Positions 23,260 to 31,385 of a DNA stretch of 35,077 nucleotides are shown piece by piece (the first letter of the stretch is position 1; every line of letters starts with the position of its first letter). Under the pieces are notes generated by a model. It saw only the letters and a program-made list of their open reading frames with translations. It had not been told where the DNA came from and did no database searches. Source of the DNA: Candidatus Zipacnadia bacterium (GTDB lineage: Bacteria; Armatimonadota; Zipacnadia; Zipacnadales; UBA5352); assembly GCA_029821265.1 (NCBI GenBank), contig JALGTR010000010.1:1-35077 (forward strand), given 5' to 3'. The translations under genes and the position numbers were made by a program.

Positions 23260-24051
23260 CTACGCGCCGGCGAGCTTCGTGTACGCGTCCCAAAGCGCCA
23301 CATAGAAGCGCAGCACCCGCTCGCGATCCGGGCTGTCCTGCAACTCCGCGCTGCACCAGCCGTCGAAGCCGTCCTCCGCCAGCATCGTAAGCAGCTCGAG
23401 ATATGGGAACTCGGGATCCGCCAGGTCGTGCATGTGCACGTGGCAGACCCGCTCGGCGACGGCCCGGTACGATCCCGCGACCGACCCGCTCTCATCGACG
23501 TCCTGCGGGTTGCAGTTGTAGATCAGGCAGATCCCGTCGCTCTCGTCCGCGCCCGCCAGGTCCATGATCGTGTTGCAGTCCTCGGCTGAGGTGAAGTCAC
23601 CGTGCATCTCGAACCGCACCTGCACACCCAGCCCCTCCGCGTACTCACCGAGGTCGGAGAGCGCCTGCCCGATCTGCTCGATCGTCTGCTCGGCGGGTAC
23701 ACCCTCATCTACGTGCAGGTTATTGCCAAAGACTTTGACACCGCCGGCATCGAGGGCCGCACAGAGGTCCAGCAGAGCCCGCGTGTGGTGAACGCTCGCC
23801 TCCAGCGCATCGAGGTCCACGTGGTCGAAAGCCTGACCGCTGCTCAGTCCGGCGATCGCGACTCCGGCGTCCTCGCACTTGCTCTTTATCGTATCGATCT
23901 GGGCCTCGCTGATCCCGACCTCCACGCCGTGGGCGTGATCGCGGTCCGTCCTGAACTCGACGCCCTCAAAGCCAAGCTCGACGCATTTGTCGAGAAGCGT
24001 GTCGAGGTCCCATTCCGCGGCCATATTGTAGGTCAAAAGCGCAAGCTTCAT
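23260..24051 (-). CDS. Sugar phosphate isomerase/epimerase (xylose isomerase-like TIM barrel)
   Basis: A 263-residue AP-endonuclease-2/xylose-isomerase-like barrel. Residues expected to hold the divalent metal are visible: Glu in VRFEMHGDF, Asp in YNCNPQDVD, His in CHVHMHDL, and Glu in WCSAELQ near the C-terminus. The N-terminus MKLALLTYNMAAEWDLDTLL is a typical first strand and helix, with GFEGVEFRTD on the second strand. Such enzymes interconvert ketoses and aldoses or epimers, but substrates vary widely (inositol, hydroxypyruvate, tagatose and others), so none is assigned. ATG 24051 is preceded by AGGGAGGACGACG. It has no signal peptide, so it is cytoplasmic. It is downstream of the GT9 gene on the same strand but separated by 170 bases and a hairpin. 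Confidence 0.85.
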   Translation of the reverse strand: MKLALLTYNMAAEWDLDTLLDKCVELGFEGVEFRTDRDHAHGVEVGISEAQIDTIKSKCEDAGVAIAGLSSGQAFDHVDLDALEASVHHTRALLDLCAALDAGGVKVFGNNLHVDEGVPAEQTIEQIGQALSDLGEYAEGLGVQVRFEMHGDFTSAEDCNTIMDLAGADESDGICLIYNCNPQDVDESGSVAGSYRAVAERVCHVHMHDLADPEFPYLELLTMLAEDGFDGWCSAELQDSPDRERVLRFYVALWDAYTKLAGA

Positions 24052-24112
24052 CGTCGTCCTCCCTCACATCCTGTCGTCGGCGACATTCGTCGCTTCGACT
24101 CTTCGTCTCGCG

Positions 24113-24138
24113 CGCCGGTGAACCTGCCTTCACCGGCG
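24113..24138 (-). terminator. Hairpin after the left GT9 gene
   Basis: CGCCGGTGAA (24113-24122) pairs perfectly with TTCACCGGCG (24129-24138) around a 6-base loop, about 84 bases after the GT9 stop and before the isomerase gene. Flanking GCGC bases could extend the stem with a bulge. No U-run follows, so it is a terminator-like element of moderate support. Confidence 0.45.
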
Positions 24139-24221
24139 GGCGCCCCTCGCACGCACTATCGCATTCGCCATGAAGGCGGGCCCAAGGGCCACATCCACCG
24201 TGGCGGGCTCCCCGCTCGCCA

Positions 24222-25367
24222 TCAGCTAACCCGCGGACCATCACTCTGCCTCAGGATCTCGACGACCGCTTCGGCGACCTCCTCGGCGGAGATCCCCGGC
24301 ATACACGCTCCGTCGTGCTCACAGGCCTCGCGCGTCCGAATGTAGCATGGACCGCACGTCATCCTGGTGACGATCTTCCGCCCGCGGCCGAAGACTGGTA
24401 CCTCCGCCGGCGGCGTCGGCCCGAACAGGCCCACCACCGGCGTTCTCATCCCCACCGCCGCGTGCAGCGGGAACGCGTCGGCGCTCACGACCACGTCGCA
24501 CGCGCCCAGCAGCGCGCAGAACTCGCGTATCTCGTGCTCGCAGCCCGTGTTCGCTGCGATCTCCCCCAACTCCTCAGCGAGGCGAGTATTCAGGTCGCGT
24601 TCCGCCGGCCCCCCGACCAGCAGCAGCCGCGCGTCGGTACGCTCGTGCAGAATGCGCGCAAGCTCCAGAAACCGCTCCGCCGGCCAATCCTTCGTCTCAA
24701 AGCGCGCGGTATTGCCCCCAGTCGCCAGCGCCACTGTCCTCTGCCCCGGTCGCACCCCCGCCGCCTCCAGAACCTCTCGCGCGTGGGCCCTGTCCGCCCC
24801 GGTCGTCTCCAGCACGTACTCCTCGCCCTCGTAATCCACGCCGACGAGGTCGAACAGCAGCTCGGCCATGCTTCGCGTGTTCTCCTCGAAGCGCGCGCGG
24901 TCGGACACGCTCAGCGCGAAATAGTCCTCACTCGCCGGACCCGCAGGACACAACGCCCCGGTCTCATCCAGCCCATACCCCAGCAGCTCATCCGCCTCAA
25001 TCTGCTGCGCCAGCGCCGCCTCCGCCACGTTCGCCTCCAGGCTCAGCACCAGGTCGAAGCGCCGCTGCTTCACCGCCTCGGCAGCCTCCCACGACCATTC
25101 GATCACCTCATCGACGAAGGGATTCGTCTCCAGAAGCGGAATAGCCGCTGGTCCGGCCATCCACGCGATCCACGGATCCGGATAGCGCTTCCGGATCGCG
25201 TGCACGATCGGCGTCGACTTGACGATGTTGCCCAGTTGGTGCACTCTTACGATCAGCACGCGCGGGCCCATCGGCGCGTAGTGCTCACACCGGGCACACT
25301 CGCAGTCATACGGGCATGGCCGGTAGCCGGAGAATAGCCTGCAATCATATCGATATCGGTCGGGCAT
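24222..25367 (-). CDS. GT9 (ADP-heptose transferase-like) glycosyltransferase with Cys-rich N-terminus and altered catalytic Asp
   Basis: A 381-residue GT-B protein of the heptosyltransferase family (GT9). ATG 25367 is chosen because GGAG lies 8 bases upstream; ATG 25373 is closer to it. Before the fold comes a Cys cluster (Cys9, 18, 22, 24, 27) that may bind zinc. The first strand reads VLIVRVHQLGNIVKSTP, so the usual GD(V/I) aspartate, the proposed base in E. coli WaaC, is Asn47. The C-terminal domain has TGGNTARFETKDWP, VVSADAFPLHAAVG and GLFGPTPPAEV, with the phosphate-binding Ser/Thr-Gly changed to Ala-Phe. A second Cys-rich block (CGPCYIRTREACEHDGACM) follows. It is divergent from a more canonical GT9. 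It may be a regulatory or non-canonical partner in sugar transfer to LPS-like glycan. Confidence 0.8.
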   Translation of the reverse strand: MPDRYRYDCRLFSGYRPCPYDCECARCEHYAPMGPRVLIVRVHQLGNIVKSTPIVHAIRKRYPDPWIAWMAGPAAIPLLETNPFVDEVIEWSWEAAEAVKQRRFDLVLSLEANVAEAALAQQIEADELLGYGLDETGALCPAGPASEDYFALSVSDRARFEENTRSMAELLFDLVGVDYEGEEYVLETTGADRAHAREVLEAAGVRPGQRTVALATGGNTARFETKDWPAERFLELARILHERTDARLLLVGGPAERDLNTRLAEELGEIAANTGCEHEIREFCALLGACDVVVSADAFPLHAAVGMRTPVVGLFGPTPPAEVPVFGRGRKIVTRMTCGPCYIRTREACEHDGACMPGISAEEVAEAVVEILRQSDGPRVS

Positions 25368-25410
25368 TCGCATCGCTCCGTCGTTGCTGATGTCGTTCGG
25401 AGGGACCAGG

Positions 25411-26436
25411 TTGTCGGAGAGATTTCTGATCGTCCGCATGTCCGCAATGGGCGACGTGGTGCAGAGCACGCCGGTCGCGCGCGGCCTCAAGGCCGCACGT
25501 CCCGACTGCCACATCACCTGGCTGATCAACACACCGTTCGCTCCACTGCTTTACCACAATCCGCACGTCGACGAAATTCTGACCGTCCCGCGCCGGCCGA
25601 ACCTGGCCGAGTTCGTTGAGGTCTGGTGGCAGCTCAAGCAGCGCGAGTTCACCACCACCATCGACCTGCAATGCCTGCTTAAAAGCGCTGTCGCCACCCT
25701 CGCCTCAGGCGCCCCTCGCCGAATCGGCCGCGAGGACGCCCGCGAGTTCGCGTCATTCGCCTACAACGAGATGACATCCGACCCCGGGAACCACGACTAT
25801 GTCTCACAGCTCTACCTCGAGCAATGCCACGCGTTCGGCGTCTCCACCGACGAGTACATCCCCGACATCTTCCTCGTGGACGAGGACTACGGACCGGTCA
25901 ATCGCCTCTGGGCCGAAGAGCGGCTCGACGAAGCCCCCGGCCCCGTCATCGCCATGGTAACATTCTCCGCCCAGCCCCGCCGGGAATGGCCTGAGGACTA
26001 CTTCGTCGCCCTCGCCGACCGCCTCACCCAATCCCTCGGCGCCCGCATCATCATCCCTGGCACCGCCGCCGAGCTCGAGCGCGCCGAGGCACTCGCCGCC
26101 CGCATGGCCGTCCCACCGATCGTCTTCGCCGGACAGACGGCCCTCCGCGAGGCTGCCGCACTGCTCGAGCGCGCAGACATGGTCATCGGCGCCGACAGCG
26201 GATTGACCCACCTCGCCTACGCCGTCCGCTCCCCGGTCGTCTCCATCATCGGCCCCAGCCCCGTCCGCAACGCCCCCACGGGCCCGCTCACACGCGCGGC
26301 ATACATCGAGGACATCCCCTGCCGCCCGTGCCGCCCGCATCAGCGGTGCGATCACCGCCGCTGCATGCGCGAACTCACGCCCGAGATCGTCGCCGGGGCG
26401 GCAGAAGACCTCGCGGCATCACAGGGGCTCGTCTGA
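25411..26436 (+). CDS. GT9 (ADP-heptose transferase-like) glycosyltransferase
   Basis: A 341-residue GT-B glycosyltransferase. TTG 25411 is chosen because GGAGGG (25399-25404) lies six bases upstream; ATG 25390 is an alternative that would put the ribosome site inside the gene. The first strand has ERFLIVRMSAMGDVVQSTPV, with the catalytic Asp of GT9 present (Asp15). In the second domain TFSAQPRREWPEDY and VIGADSGLTHLAYAVRSPVV are the usual sugar-nucleotide signature. The C-terminus carries Cys-rich CRPCRPHQRCDHRRCM. These enzymes add heptose-type sugars to LPS core or similar glycans from ADP-sugar at the inner membrane. Its start is only 43 bases from the divergent GT9. The stop is 5 bases from the convergent carboxypeptidase gene. 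Confidence 0.85.
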   Translation: MSERFLIVRMSAMGDVVQSTPVARGLKAARPDCHITWLINTPFAPLLYHNPHVDEILTVPRRPNLAEFVEVWWQLKQREFTTTIDLQCLLKSAVATLASGAPRRIGREDAREFASFAYNEMTSDPGNHDYVSQLYLEQCHAFGVSTDEYIPDIFLVDEDYGPVNRLWAEERLDEAPGPVIAMVTFSAQPRREWPEDYFVALADRLTQSLGARIIIPGTAAELERAEALAARMAVPPIVFAGQTALREAAALLERADMVIGADSGLTHLAYAVRSPVVSIIGPSPVRNAPTGPLTRAAYIEDIPCRPCRPHQRCDHRRCMRELTPEIVAGAAEDLAASQGLV

Positions 26437-26441
26437 ACGCC

Positions 26442-28067
26442 CTAAAGCTCCACTCGTACCTCCGCGCCTGTCGCCTTCTGCGCGTCCGCGCGGATCGTCA
26501 ACTCCCCGCCGCCATCGGTTCGCACAAACCACTCCAGCTCCCGCGACTGCTGATGTGGCCCGAGCTGCCCGATCTCCACGAACCGTGGGCGAGAGAGAAG
26601 CTCCACCCCCTCGCCCGGCTCCACCTCCACGCTCACCGGTCGCAGCGAGCGCAGTTTCAGGCCCTGCTCAGAGATATTCGTCGCCAGCGCCCCGTTGTTG
26701 ATCACCCGCGCACGCACCCGATGCACACCCTGCGCGACTTTCTCGACATCCAGCTCCGAGATGTCAAGCGCCGGATGTTCCGCGGCGTACTCGGCGATGA
26801 ACTGCGATGAGCCCGGCGCGATCCGGTCCCGCAGCTCCTCGAACGAGGGATTAATCATCCAAAACTTGCGAAAGCCCCCGACCTCTACAGGCCCAAGCTG
26901 GGGGTGGTCCACCTCGTGCCAGTCCACGAACACCCCGTAGGCCGGATGCTCGTCGTGATACCGTATCGCGTCCGCAAGAAACTCGTGTTGCCGGTCCGAT
27001 GGCGCAGCGAAGAAATCCTCAGTCGTCACCCCCGCCGCGTTGTAGATATTCCCCTGCTCGATCTCGAAGTGATACAGCCCCATCTGCTCGTAGCCCCAGT
27101 CCGCCGAATGTCCCTTGAGCGCAATAGGTGGACGATCCTCTGAACGGTAGTCAATGGTCGGCAAGAGCTGTAGGCCGGTCAGTTCCGCCGCACGCTCTCC
27201 CAGCCTCCTGAAGTTCCGCAGGTCAGCCTCCGGAATACCCTCAAGCGACCCGCCACTCGGTGGCATCAGCACCGCGCTCGAGCCGCAGTGGAAGCCCAGC
27301 ACGCCGAACAGGTTCTCCCGCCCATAAACAAACTCCGCGAGCGCGCGCATCTCCGGCTCCGAGAACGGGTAGTCCCCGGCGCCGTACTGCTCATGCTCCT
27401 GGTGCCAGTTCGCGGGCCAGTTGCGGTTGAAGTCATGTCCCCGCGCGCACCAGCGGAACTCGCCCCCATCCCAGTCCGCAATGAGGCCTTCGGGATAGAC
27501 GTGGTAAAACGGTCCGTCCCTGTCGCCTGGCTCCCGCGGAATCAGCAGCCGTGGATCACTCTCCATCGGCTTCATCGGGCCGTCGGGGGCCTCGATCCGC
27601 ATGTCAACAATGGCCCCGTCGCCATCCACATCGTGCTGGTAGAGGCAGTTCGGCTCCCGCCGCTCCTCGATCCGGCTGCGAATCTCCCCGCCGGTCTGCA
27701 GCGCGAACTCCGCACCGTCAGGATTCAACCGCGGGATCACGTAGAAGACCACTTCGCGCAGCAACTTCGCGTCATCAATCCCCTCGTGCGCGCCCGCCAG
27801 CAGATCGTGCACAAGCTGCAGCGAGGACGTCACGCCCGCAAGCTCCTTGGCGTGGATATTACCGTGCACGAGGAAGCCCGGCCGCCCGTCATCCGAACCC
27901 GGCGGCTCGGCGACCTCTAACATCCAGATGTCCCGGCCCTCGGGCGTCTTCCCCAGCGAGATCAGCTGGCAGCGATCCGCGCAGGCCCGTTCGATCTCGA
28001 GCAGATACTCCGTCAGCTCGTCGTAGCTGTACCAGTGCGCGTACTGAGGCGGTGTGATCTCAGGCAT
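26442..28067 (-). CDS. M14-family zinc carboxypeptidase
   Basis: A 541-residue protein starting at ATG 28067 behind GGGAGGGTCCGCCG. The M14 catalytic domain (~10-380) has the zinc motif HGNIHAKE (His72, Glu75), the carboxylate-binding pair in HDFNRNW (Asn214, Arg215), the third zinc ligand His260 in GVLGFHCGS, and the catalytic Glu335 in HFEIEQGN. It removes C-terminal residues or acts on peptidoglycan-type peptides; the substrate cannot be told. The C-terminal ~140 residues form beta strands typical of an attached sandwich domain. No signal peptide is visible, which is unusual for secreted M14 enzymes, so it may work in the cytoplasm. It lies after the CODH-like gene on the same strand, separated by a terminator. 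Confidence 0.88.
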   Translation of the reverse strand: MPEITPPQYAHWYSYDELTEYLLEIERACADRCQLISLGKTPEGRDIWMLEVAEPPGSDDGRPGFLVHGNIHAKELAGVTSSLQLVHDLLAGAHEGIDDAKLLREVVFYVIPRLNPDGAEFALQTGGEIRSRIEERREPNCLYQHDVDGDGAIVDMRIEAPDGPMKPMESDPRLLIPREPGDRDGPFYHVYPEGLIADWDGGEFRWCARGHDFNRNWPANWHQEHEQYGAGDYPFSEPEMRALAEFVYGRENLFGVLGFHCGSSAVLMPPSGGSLEGIPEADLRNFRRLGERAAELTGLQLLPTIDYRSEDRPPIALKGHSADWGYEQMGLYHFEIEQGNIYNAAGVTTEDFFAAPSDRQHEFLADAIRYHDEHPAYGVFVDWHEVDHPQLGPVEVGGFRKFWMINPSFEELRDRIAPGSSQFIAEYAAEHPALDISELDVEKVAQGVHRVRARVINNGALATNISEQGLKLRSLRPVSVEVEPGEGVELLSRPRFVEIGQLGPHQQSRELEWFVRTDGGGELTIRADAQKATGAEVRVEL

Positions 28068-28154
28068 CGGCGGACCCTCCCGATGGTGTTCGTGGTGGCT
28101 GGCATCTTCGCCCAACACCCCGCCGGGCCCTTCTCGTTGCTGCCCCGGGCATAC

Positions 28155-28187
28155 AAAGGAAGCGGGGCGCCCGGTGAGGGCGCCCCG
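28155..28187 (-). terminator. Terminator of the CODH-like operon
   Basis: CGGGGCGCCC (28163-28172) and GGGCGCCCCG (28178-28187) form a perfect 10-bp stem with a GGTGA loop, 55 bases after the CODH-like stop. On the transcript strand the following bases are CTTCCTTTG, a partial U-rich tract, so it is a reasonable intrinsic terminator. Confidence 0.7.
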
Positions 28188-28242
28188 TCCGACCGTCGCG
28201 GGGGGAGACGACGGCCAGAAAACTGCGCGTGTCGAGTCGTCT

Positions 28243-30114
28243 TCAGATGCCCAACTCGTTACGCTTCTTCTCTATGTGCGTCGCGATATCTTCCGCGACC
28301 TGCACGGGATCCTCCCCGATCGCAACCTTTCCGCCGGTGATCTCCTCGAGGTCCTCGGTCAGAAGCTTCACGGCCTCAGGAGACCCTGTGATCGGCGGCG
28401 TCGGCGACACGTGCGTGTAAAGCCCCAGCGCCAGCGCGCCGAGAGCGTCGATCGTCGCTTTCTGCTCCATGTACTCCGGAGCCGTCACCGCGACCGGAAG
28501 CTGGCTCGGATCCACGCCCAGTGCGCTGGCCACGGCGCCCACCAGCAACGCCAGCCGACCGCAGTCGGTGCAGGTCCCGAAGCTTAGCACCGGCGGCACA
28601 CCGAGGCTCTCGCAGACCGTCCGCAGGCCATCGCCGGCCAGCTTCTGCGCCTCCAGGGAGTTCAGGCCCGCGACCTGCGTCGCAGCGTTCCCGCAGCCTG
28701 CCGAGAGCACGAGGATATCGCGCTTGATCAGCTCCTCGACCACCCTCACGGTCAGGCTGTCCTGTGGGCCGTTCGTGAGCGTGGTGCAGCTGACCATCGC
28801 CACAATGCCCTTGATGTGCCCCGCCTTGATGGCCTCCAGCAGCGGATCGAGCGTCCCGCCGAGCGCGCCGATAACGGCCTCGTTCGAGAACCCGGTGAGG
28901 ATCTCCCGCGTGTGCTCAACCGGGTGCGACTCTTTGTCCCTGCGCTCCTTGAAGTTCTCGATCGCGATGTCGATGATCTGCTGGACCTGCTCCTCGACCC
29001 TCTCCGGATCATATTCGATCCGCTCGTGGGTCCCGGGTACGCCAATCAGCTCGGAGACGGCCACCAGCTTCGTACCGTACCTGTCCGCGATCTCGCCCAG
29101 CGACGGCACCGCGCAGTTCATGTCCATCGCGAACACGTCCACCGCCCCGGTCGCGATTGCATACTCCTCGCACAGCCAGTTCCCGGTCAACCCCACGAAC
29201 ACATCGCTCTCCTCGAGCCGTTGCATCATCTCCTGCCCCGTCTCAATCGAGCCGACGATCCGCAGGCCCTTCGCTCCGGCGTCCTTCGCCGCCTGCTGGA
29301 CCTCCTCCGACTCGGCGGCCTTCACCAGCGCAAAGCCTACGAACGGCTCGTGGCCGTTCGGCAGGATGTTCACATACTCCGGATCCAGAACCCCGAGGTC
29401 AACGTGTGAGGTGTGCGGCTCGGGCGTGCCGAACAACGCGTCCTGGCCCATCTCCAGCGGAACCTGAACGCCGTAGAAGGTCGCGATGCCCATCCGCAGC
29501 GAGGCCTTGGCCAGCGACACGTAATCGCCGTCGATGTTCGTCATCCCGCGCGTCGTCGCGTCCTGCAGTTCATACAGTGCACCGCCCGGGTAGATGCCAA
29601 GCTCGCGCCACAGTTCCTGCCGACTCTCCGGAGCCAGCGCCTGCACCCAGATCGACTCCTCCTCGAAGGGCTGCGCCATCGAATCGAGGATGCCCTGGCC
29701 AACCGCAACCGCGCGCCGGTTGACATCCTCCTCCTCGACACCCAGCACCTCTGCGAGCATGTCCAGCTTCGACTCGTCGGCGATCCCGAACGGCGTCTTC
29801 CCCTCACCCGTCGCGATCAGCGTCTTCGCGACCTCTTTCGCGTGGTGGCTGTACGCCGCCAGGCCCATCTGATTCAGATGCATCAGGTTCCGCATGACCA
29901 TGCCCGCCGCGTCGATCCCGCACACCCCTCGCGGCGCCTTCGGCGTGATCCGACACGGGCCCTGGCTGCACAGCGAGCATCGAAGCCCCTGCTCACAAAA
30001 CGGGCAGCGCTTCCCCTGCGCCTCAAAGCGATCGGCGACATTCGTCGCCTCGTCCTGTACCATGACACGATACTGCTCGTTGACTGACGCGTGTTGGCTG
30101 ACTTTCTTCGGCAT
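28243..30114 (-). CDS. Ni-CODH (CooS)-family protein with altered C- and D-cluster ligands
   Basis: A 623-residue protein of CODH length and order. B-cluster cysteines Cys46, 49, 54 and 65 are present. The D-cluster motif is CPFC (Cys37, Cys40) instead of Cys-x7-Cys, the pattern linked to a [2Fe-2S] D-cluster in Desulfovibrio vulgaris CODH. For the C-cluster, His255, Cys334, Cys443, Cys474, Cys515 and Lys552 match CODH-II His261, Cys333, Cys446, Cys476, Cys526 and Lys563. But the usual ICCTGNE block reads SIETGQE, so the Cys295 position is Glu291, as in hybrid-cluster proteins (Hcp). Cys518 replaces the Asn of CVDN. Upstream are a ferredoxin and an Rrf2 regulator. No cooC or hydrogenase gene is nearby. 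CO oxidation is uncertain; an Hcp-like redox role is possible. The gene is intact. Confidence 0.88.
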   Translation of the reverse strand: MPKKVSQHASVNEQYRVMVQDEATNVADRFEAQGKRCPFCEQGLRCSLCSQGPCRITPKAPRGVCGIDAAGMVMRNLMHLNQMGLAAYSHHAKEVAKTLIATGEGKTPFGIADESKLDMLAEVLGVEEEDVNRRAVAVGQGILDSMAQPFEEESIWVQALAPESRQELWRELGIYPGGALYELQDATTRGMTNIDGDYVSLAKASLRMGIATFYGVQVPLEMGQDALFGTPEPHTSHVDLGVLDPEYVNILPNGHEPFVGFALVKAAESEEVQQAAKDAGAKGLRIVGSIETGQEMMQRLEESDVFVGLTGNWLCEEYAIATGAVDVFAMDMNCAVPSLGEIADRYGTKLVAVSELIGVPGTHERIEYDPERVEEQVQQIIDIAIENFKERRDKESHPVEHTREILTGFSNEAVIGALGGTLDPLLEAIKAGHIKGIVAMVSCTTLTNGPQDSLTVRVVEELIKRDILVLSAGCGNAATQVAGLNSLEAQKLAGDGLRTVCESLGVPPVLSFGTCTDCGRLALLVGAVASALGVDPSQLPVAVTAPEYMEQKATIDALGALALGLYTHVSPTPPITGSPEAVKLLTEDLEEITGGKVAIGEDPVQVAEDIATHIEKKRNELGI

Positions 30115-30166
30115 TGACGGTCCGCTCCTCCGCTCGTGTGATGGTCTACCCCGCTATGGTTGTCCG

Positions 30167-30898
30167 TCAAACAGCCACCGGCGCCTCTTGCTGGCCCTGT
30201 ATCGTGATCACCAGCTCCTCGAACGGGATATCAGCTCCCGATTCGCTCAATGCGCGCCTGACCAGCGCCACCAGTCCGGCGCAGCACGGCACTTCCATCC
30301 GAGCCACTGTCACCCGCCTGATCTCCCGCATTCGGAAGATCTCGACCAGCTTCTCGAAATACGGCGTGACATCGTCGAGCTTCGGGCAGGCGGTGATCAC
30401 CTTCTTGCCGGCCAGCAGCTCGCCATGAAAGCCGCCCAGCGCATACGGCACGCAGTCGGCCGAGATCAGCAGGTCGGCGTCCTCAAGCCACGGCGCATGG
30501 ACCGGCACCAGCGTCAGCTGCACCGGCCAGTTACTTAGCTGCGACGGCTGCGGCCCCGTCGCCGGAGGCTGCCTGGTCGCCTCGCCCGACTCCATCAAGC
30601 GACTGCCCGGACAGCCACCACCACACGCGGTCGCCTGCTGCAGCGTCTCCTGCACCTCAACGTGCGCGGCTACGGCCTCCTCGTCGAACTCCTCGGCCTC
30701 CCGCTCCTCGATGGTGATCGCGCCCCTGGGGCACTCCCCGAGGCAGTTGCCGAGGCCGTCGCACAGCCGATCCTCGATCAGCTTCGCCTTTCCGTCGATG
30801 ATCTGGATGGCGCCCTCTTCGCACGCGGGCACGCACAGCCCGCAGCCGTCGCACTTCTCCTCATCGATCGTCACAATCTTTCTTATTCGTTTTGCCAT
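30167..30898 (-). CDS. Ferredoxin-domain electron carrier for the CODH-like enzyme
   Basis: A 243-residue protein starting at ATG 30898. The N-terminal bacterial-type ferredoxin has a full Cys-x2-Cys-x2-Cys-x3-Cys motif (KCDGCGLCVPAC, Cys16-26). The second motif reads CDGLGNCLGEC, so the second Cys is replaced by Leu and only three cysteines remain. That may give a [3Fe-4S] cluster or need another ligand, such as the CGGGC motif that follows at about residues 93-97. The C-terminal ~130 residues (from NWPVQLTLVPVHAPWLEDAD) have cysteines in SADCVPY, ITACP and VPCCAG; I recognise this layout from anaerobe ferredoxin-like proteins but not a function. It probably carries electrons to or from the enzyme encoded 52 bases downstream, and it follows the Rrf2 gene in one operon. 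Confidence 0.82.
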   Translation of the reverse strand: MAKRIRKIVTIDEEKCDGCGLCVPACEEGAIQIIDGKAKLIEDRLCDGLGNCLGECPRGAITIEEREAEEFDEEAVAAHVEVQETLQQATACGGGCPGSRLMESGEATRQPPATGPQPSQLSNWPVQLTLVPVHAPWLEDADLLISADCVPYALGGFHGELLAGKKVITACPKLDDVTPYFEKLVEIFRMREIRRVTVARMEVPCCAGLVALVRRALSESGADIPFEELVITIQGQQEAPVAV

Positions 30899-30939
30899 TG
30901 GTCCAGCACCCACCTACCCCGCGTCTGTGTCTTTTCCGC

Positions 30940-31377
30940 TCACACCTCGGAACCATCGGCCGGCGCACACCCCGTCGCGCCAACGATGTCCGCCAGCGTC
31001 GTGCTCTTCAGCCCCTGCTCCAGCACGTTCTGCATCCCCAGCCATGTCGGGCGCAATGGGCACGATACCGCCCGATCGCATGCCTCCAGCCCTATCACGC
31101 AGCGGTTCACGTTAATGGGGCCCTGAACCGCTGTAACGACCTCCAGCAGATTGATCTCTCCCGGATCCCGCGCCAGCCTGAATCCGCCGCTCGGGCCGCG
31201 CTTGCTCTCCACGATCCCCCGATCGCGCAGCGACTGCATGATCTTGTGCATAAAGTCCACCGTCGTATCCGCCGCGTCCGCGAGCTCCTCCGCGGTCATT
31301 GCGCTCTCGTCCTCATGCAGCGCCAGCGCTATCAGCGCCCGCAGCCCGTACCCGGTGTTCCGCTTCATGACCTCCAT
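30940..31377 (-). CDS. Rrf2-family transcriptional regulator, probable Fe-S sensor
   Basis: About 145 residues with a winged-helix N-terminus (RNTGYGLRALIALALHE, the recognition helix around TTVDFMHKIMQSLRD and the wing at KRGPSGGFRLA). Three cysteines, in NRCVIGLEACDRAVSC, match the Cys-x(5-7)-Cys-x5-Cys ligand pattern by which NsrR, IscR and relatives hold a [2Fe-2S] or [4Fe-4S] cluster and sense NO, redox state or Fe-S supply. ATG 31377 is very close to the predicted transcription start; ATG 31368 is an alternative with GGAGG only two bases before it. A palindromic operator overlaps its promoter (31386-31402), suggesting self-control of the operon with the ferredoxin and CODH-like genes downstream. 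The signal sensed is not shown. Confidence 0.88.
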   Translation of the reverse strand: MEVMKRNTGYGLRALIALALHEDESAMTAEELADAADTTVDFMHKIMQSLRDRGIVESKRGPSGGFRLARDPGEINLLEVVTAVQGPINVNRCVIGLEACDRAVSCPLRPTWLGMQNVLEQGLKSTTLADIVGATGCAPADGSEV

Positions 31378-31385
31378 GATTATTC

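Noticed and set aside
28243-30114. Annotation as a true hybrid cluster protein (Hcp)
   Set aside because: Length, the CSLCSQGPC B-cluster block and the spacing of nearly all C-cluster ligands fit CODH rather than Hcp; only the Glu at the Cys295 position is Hcp-like.
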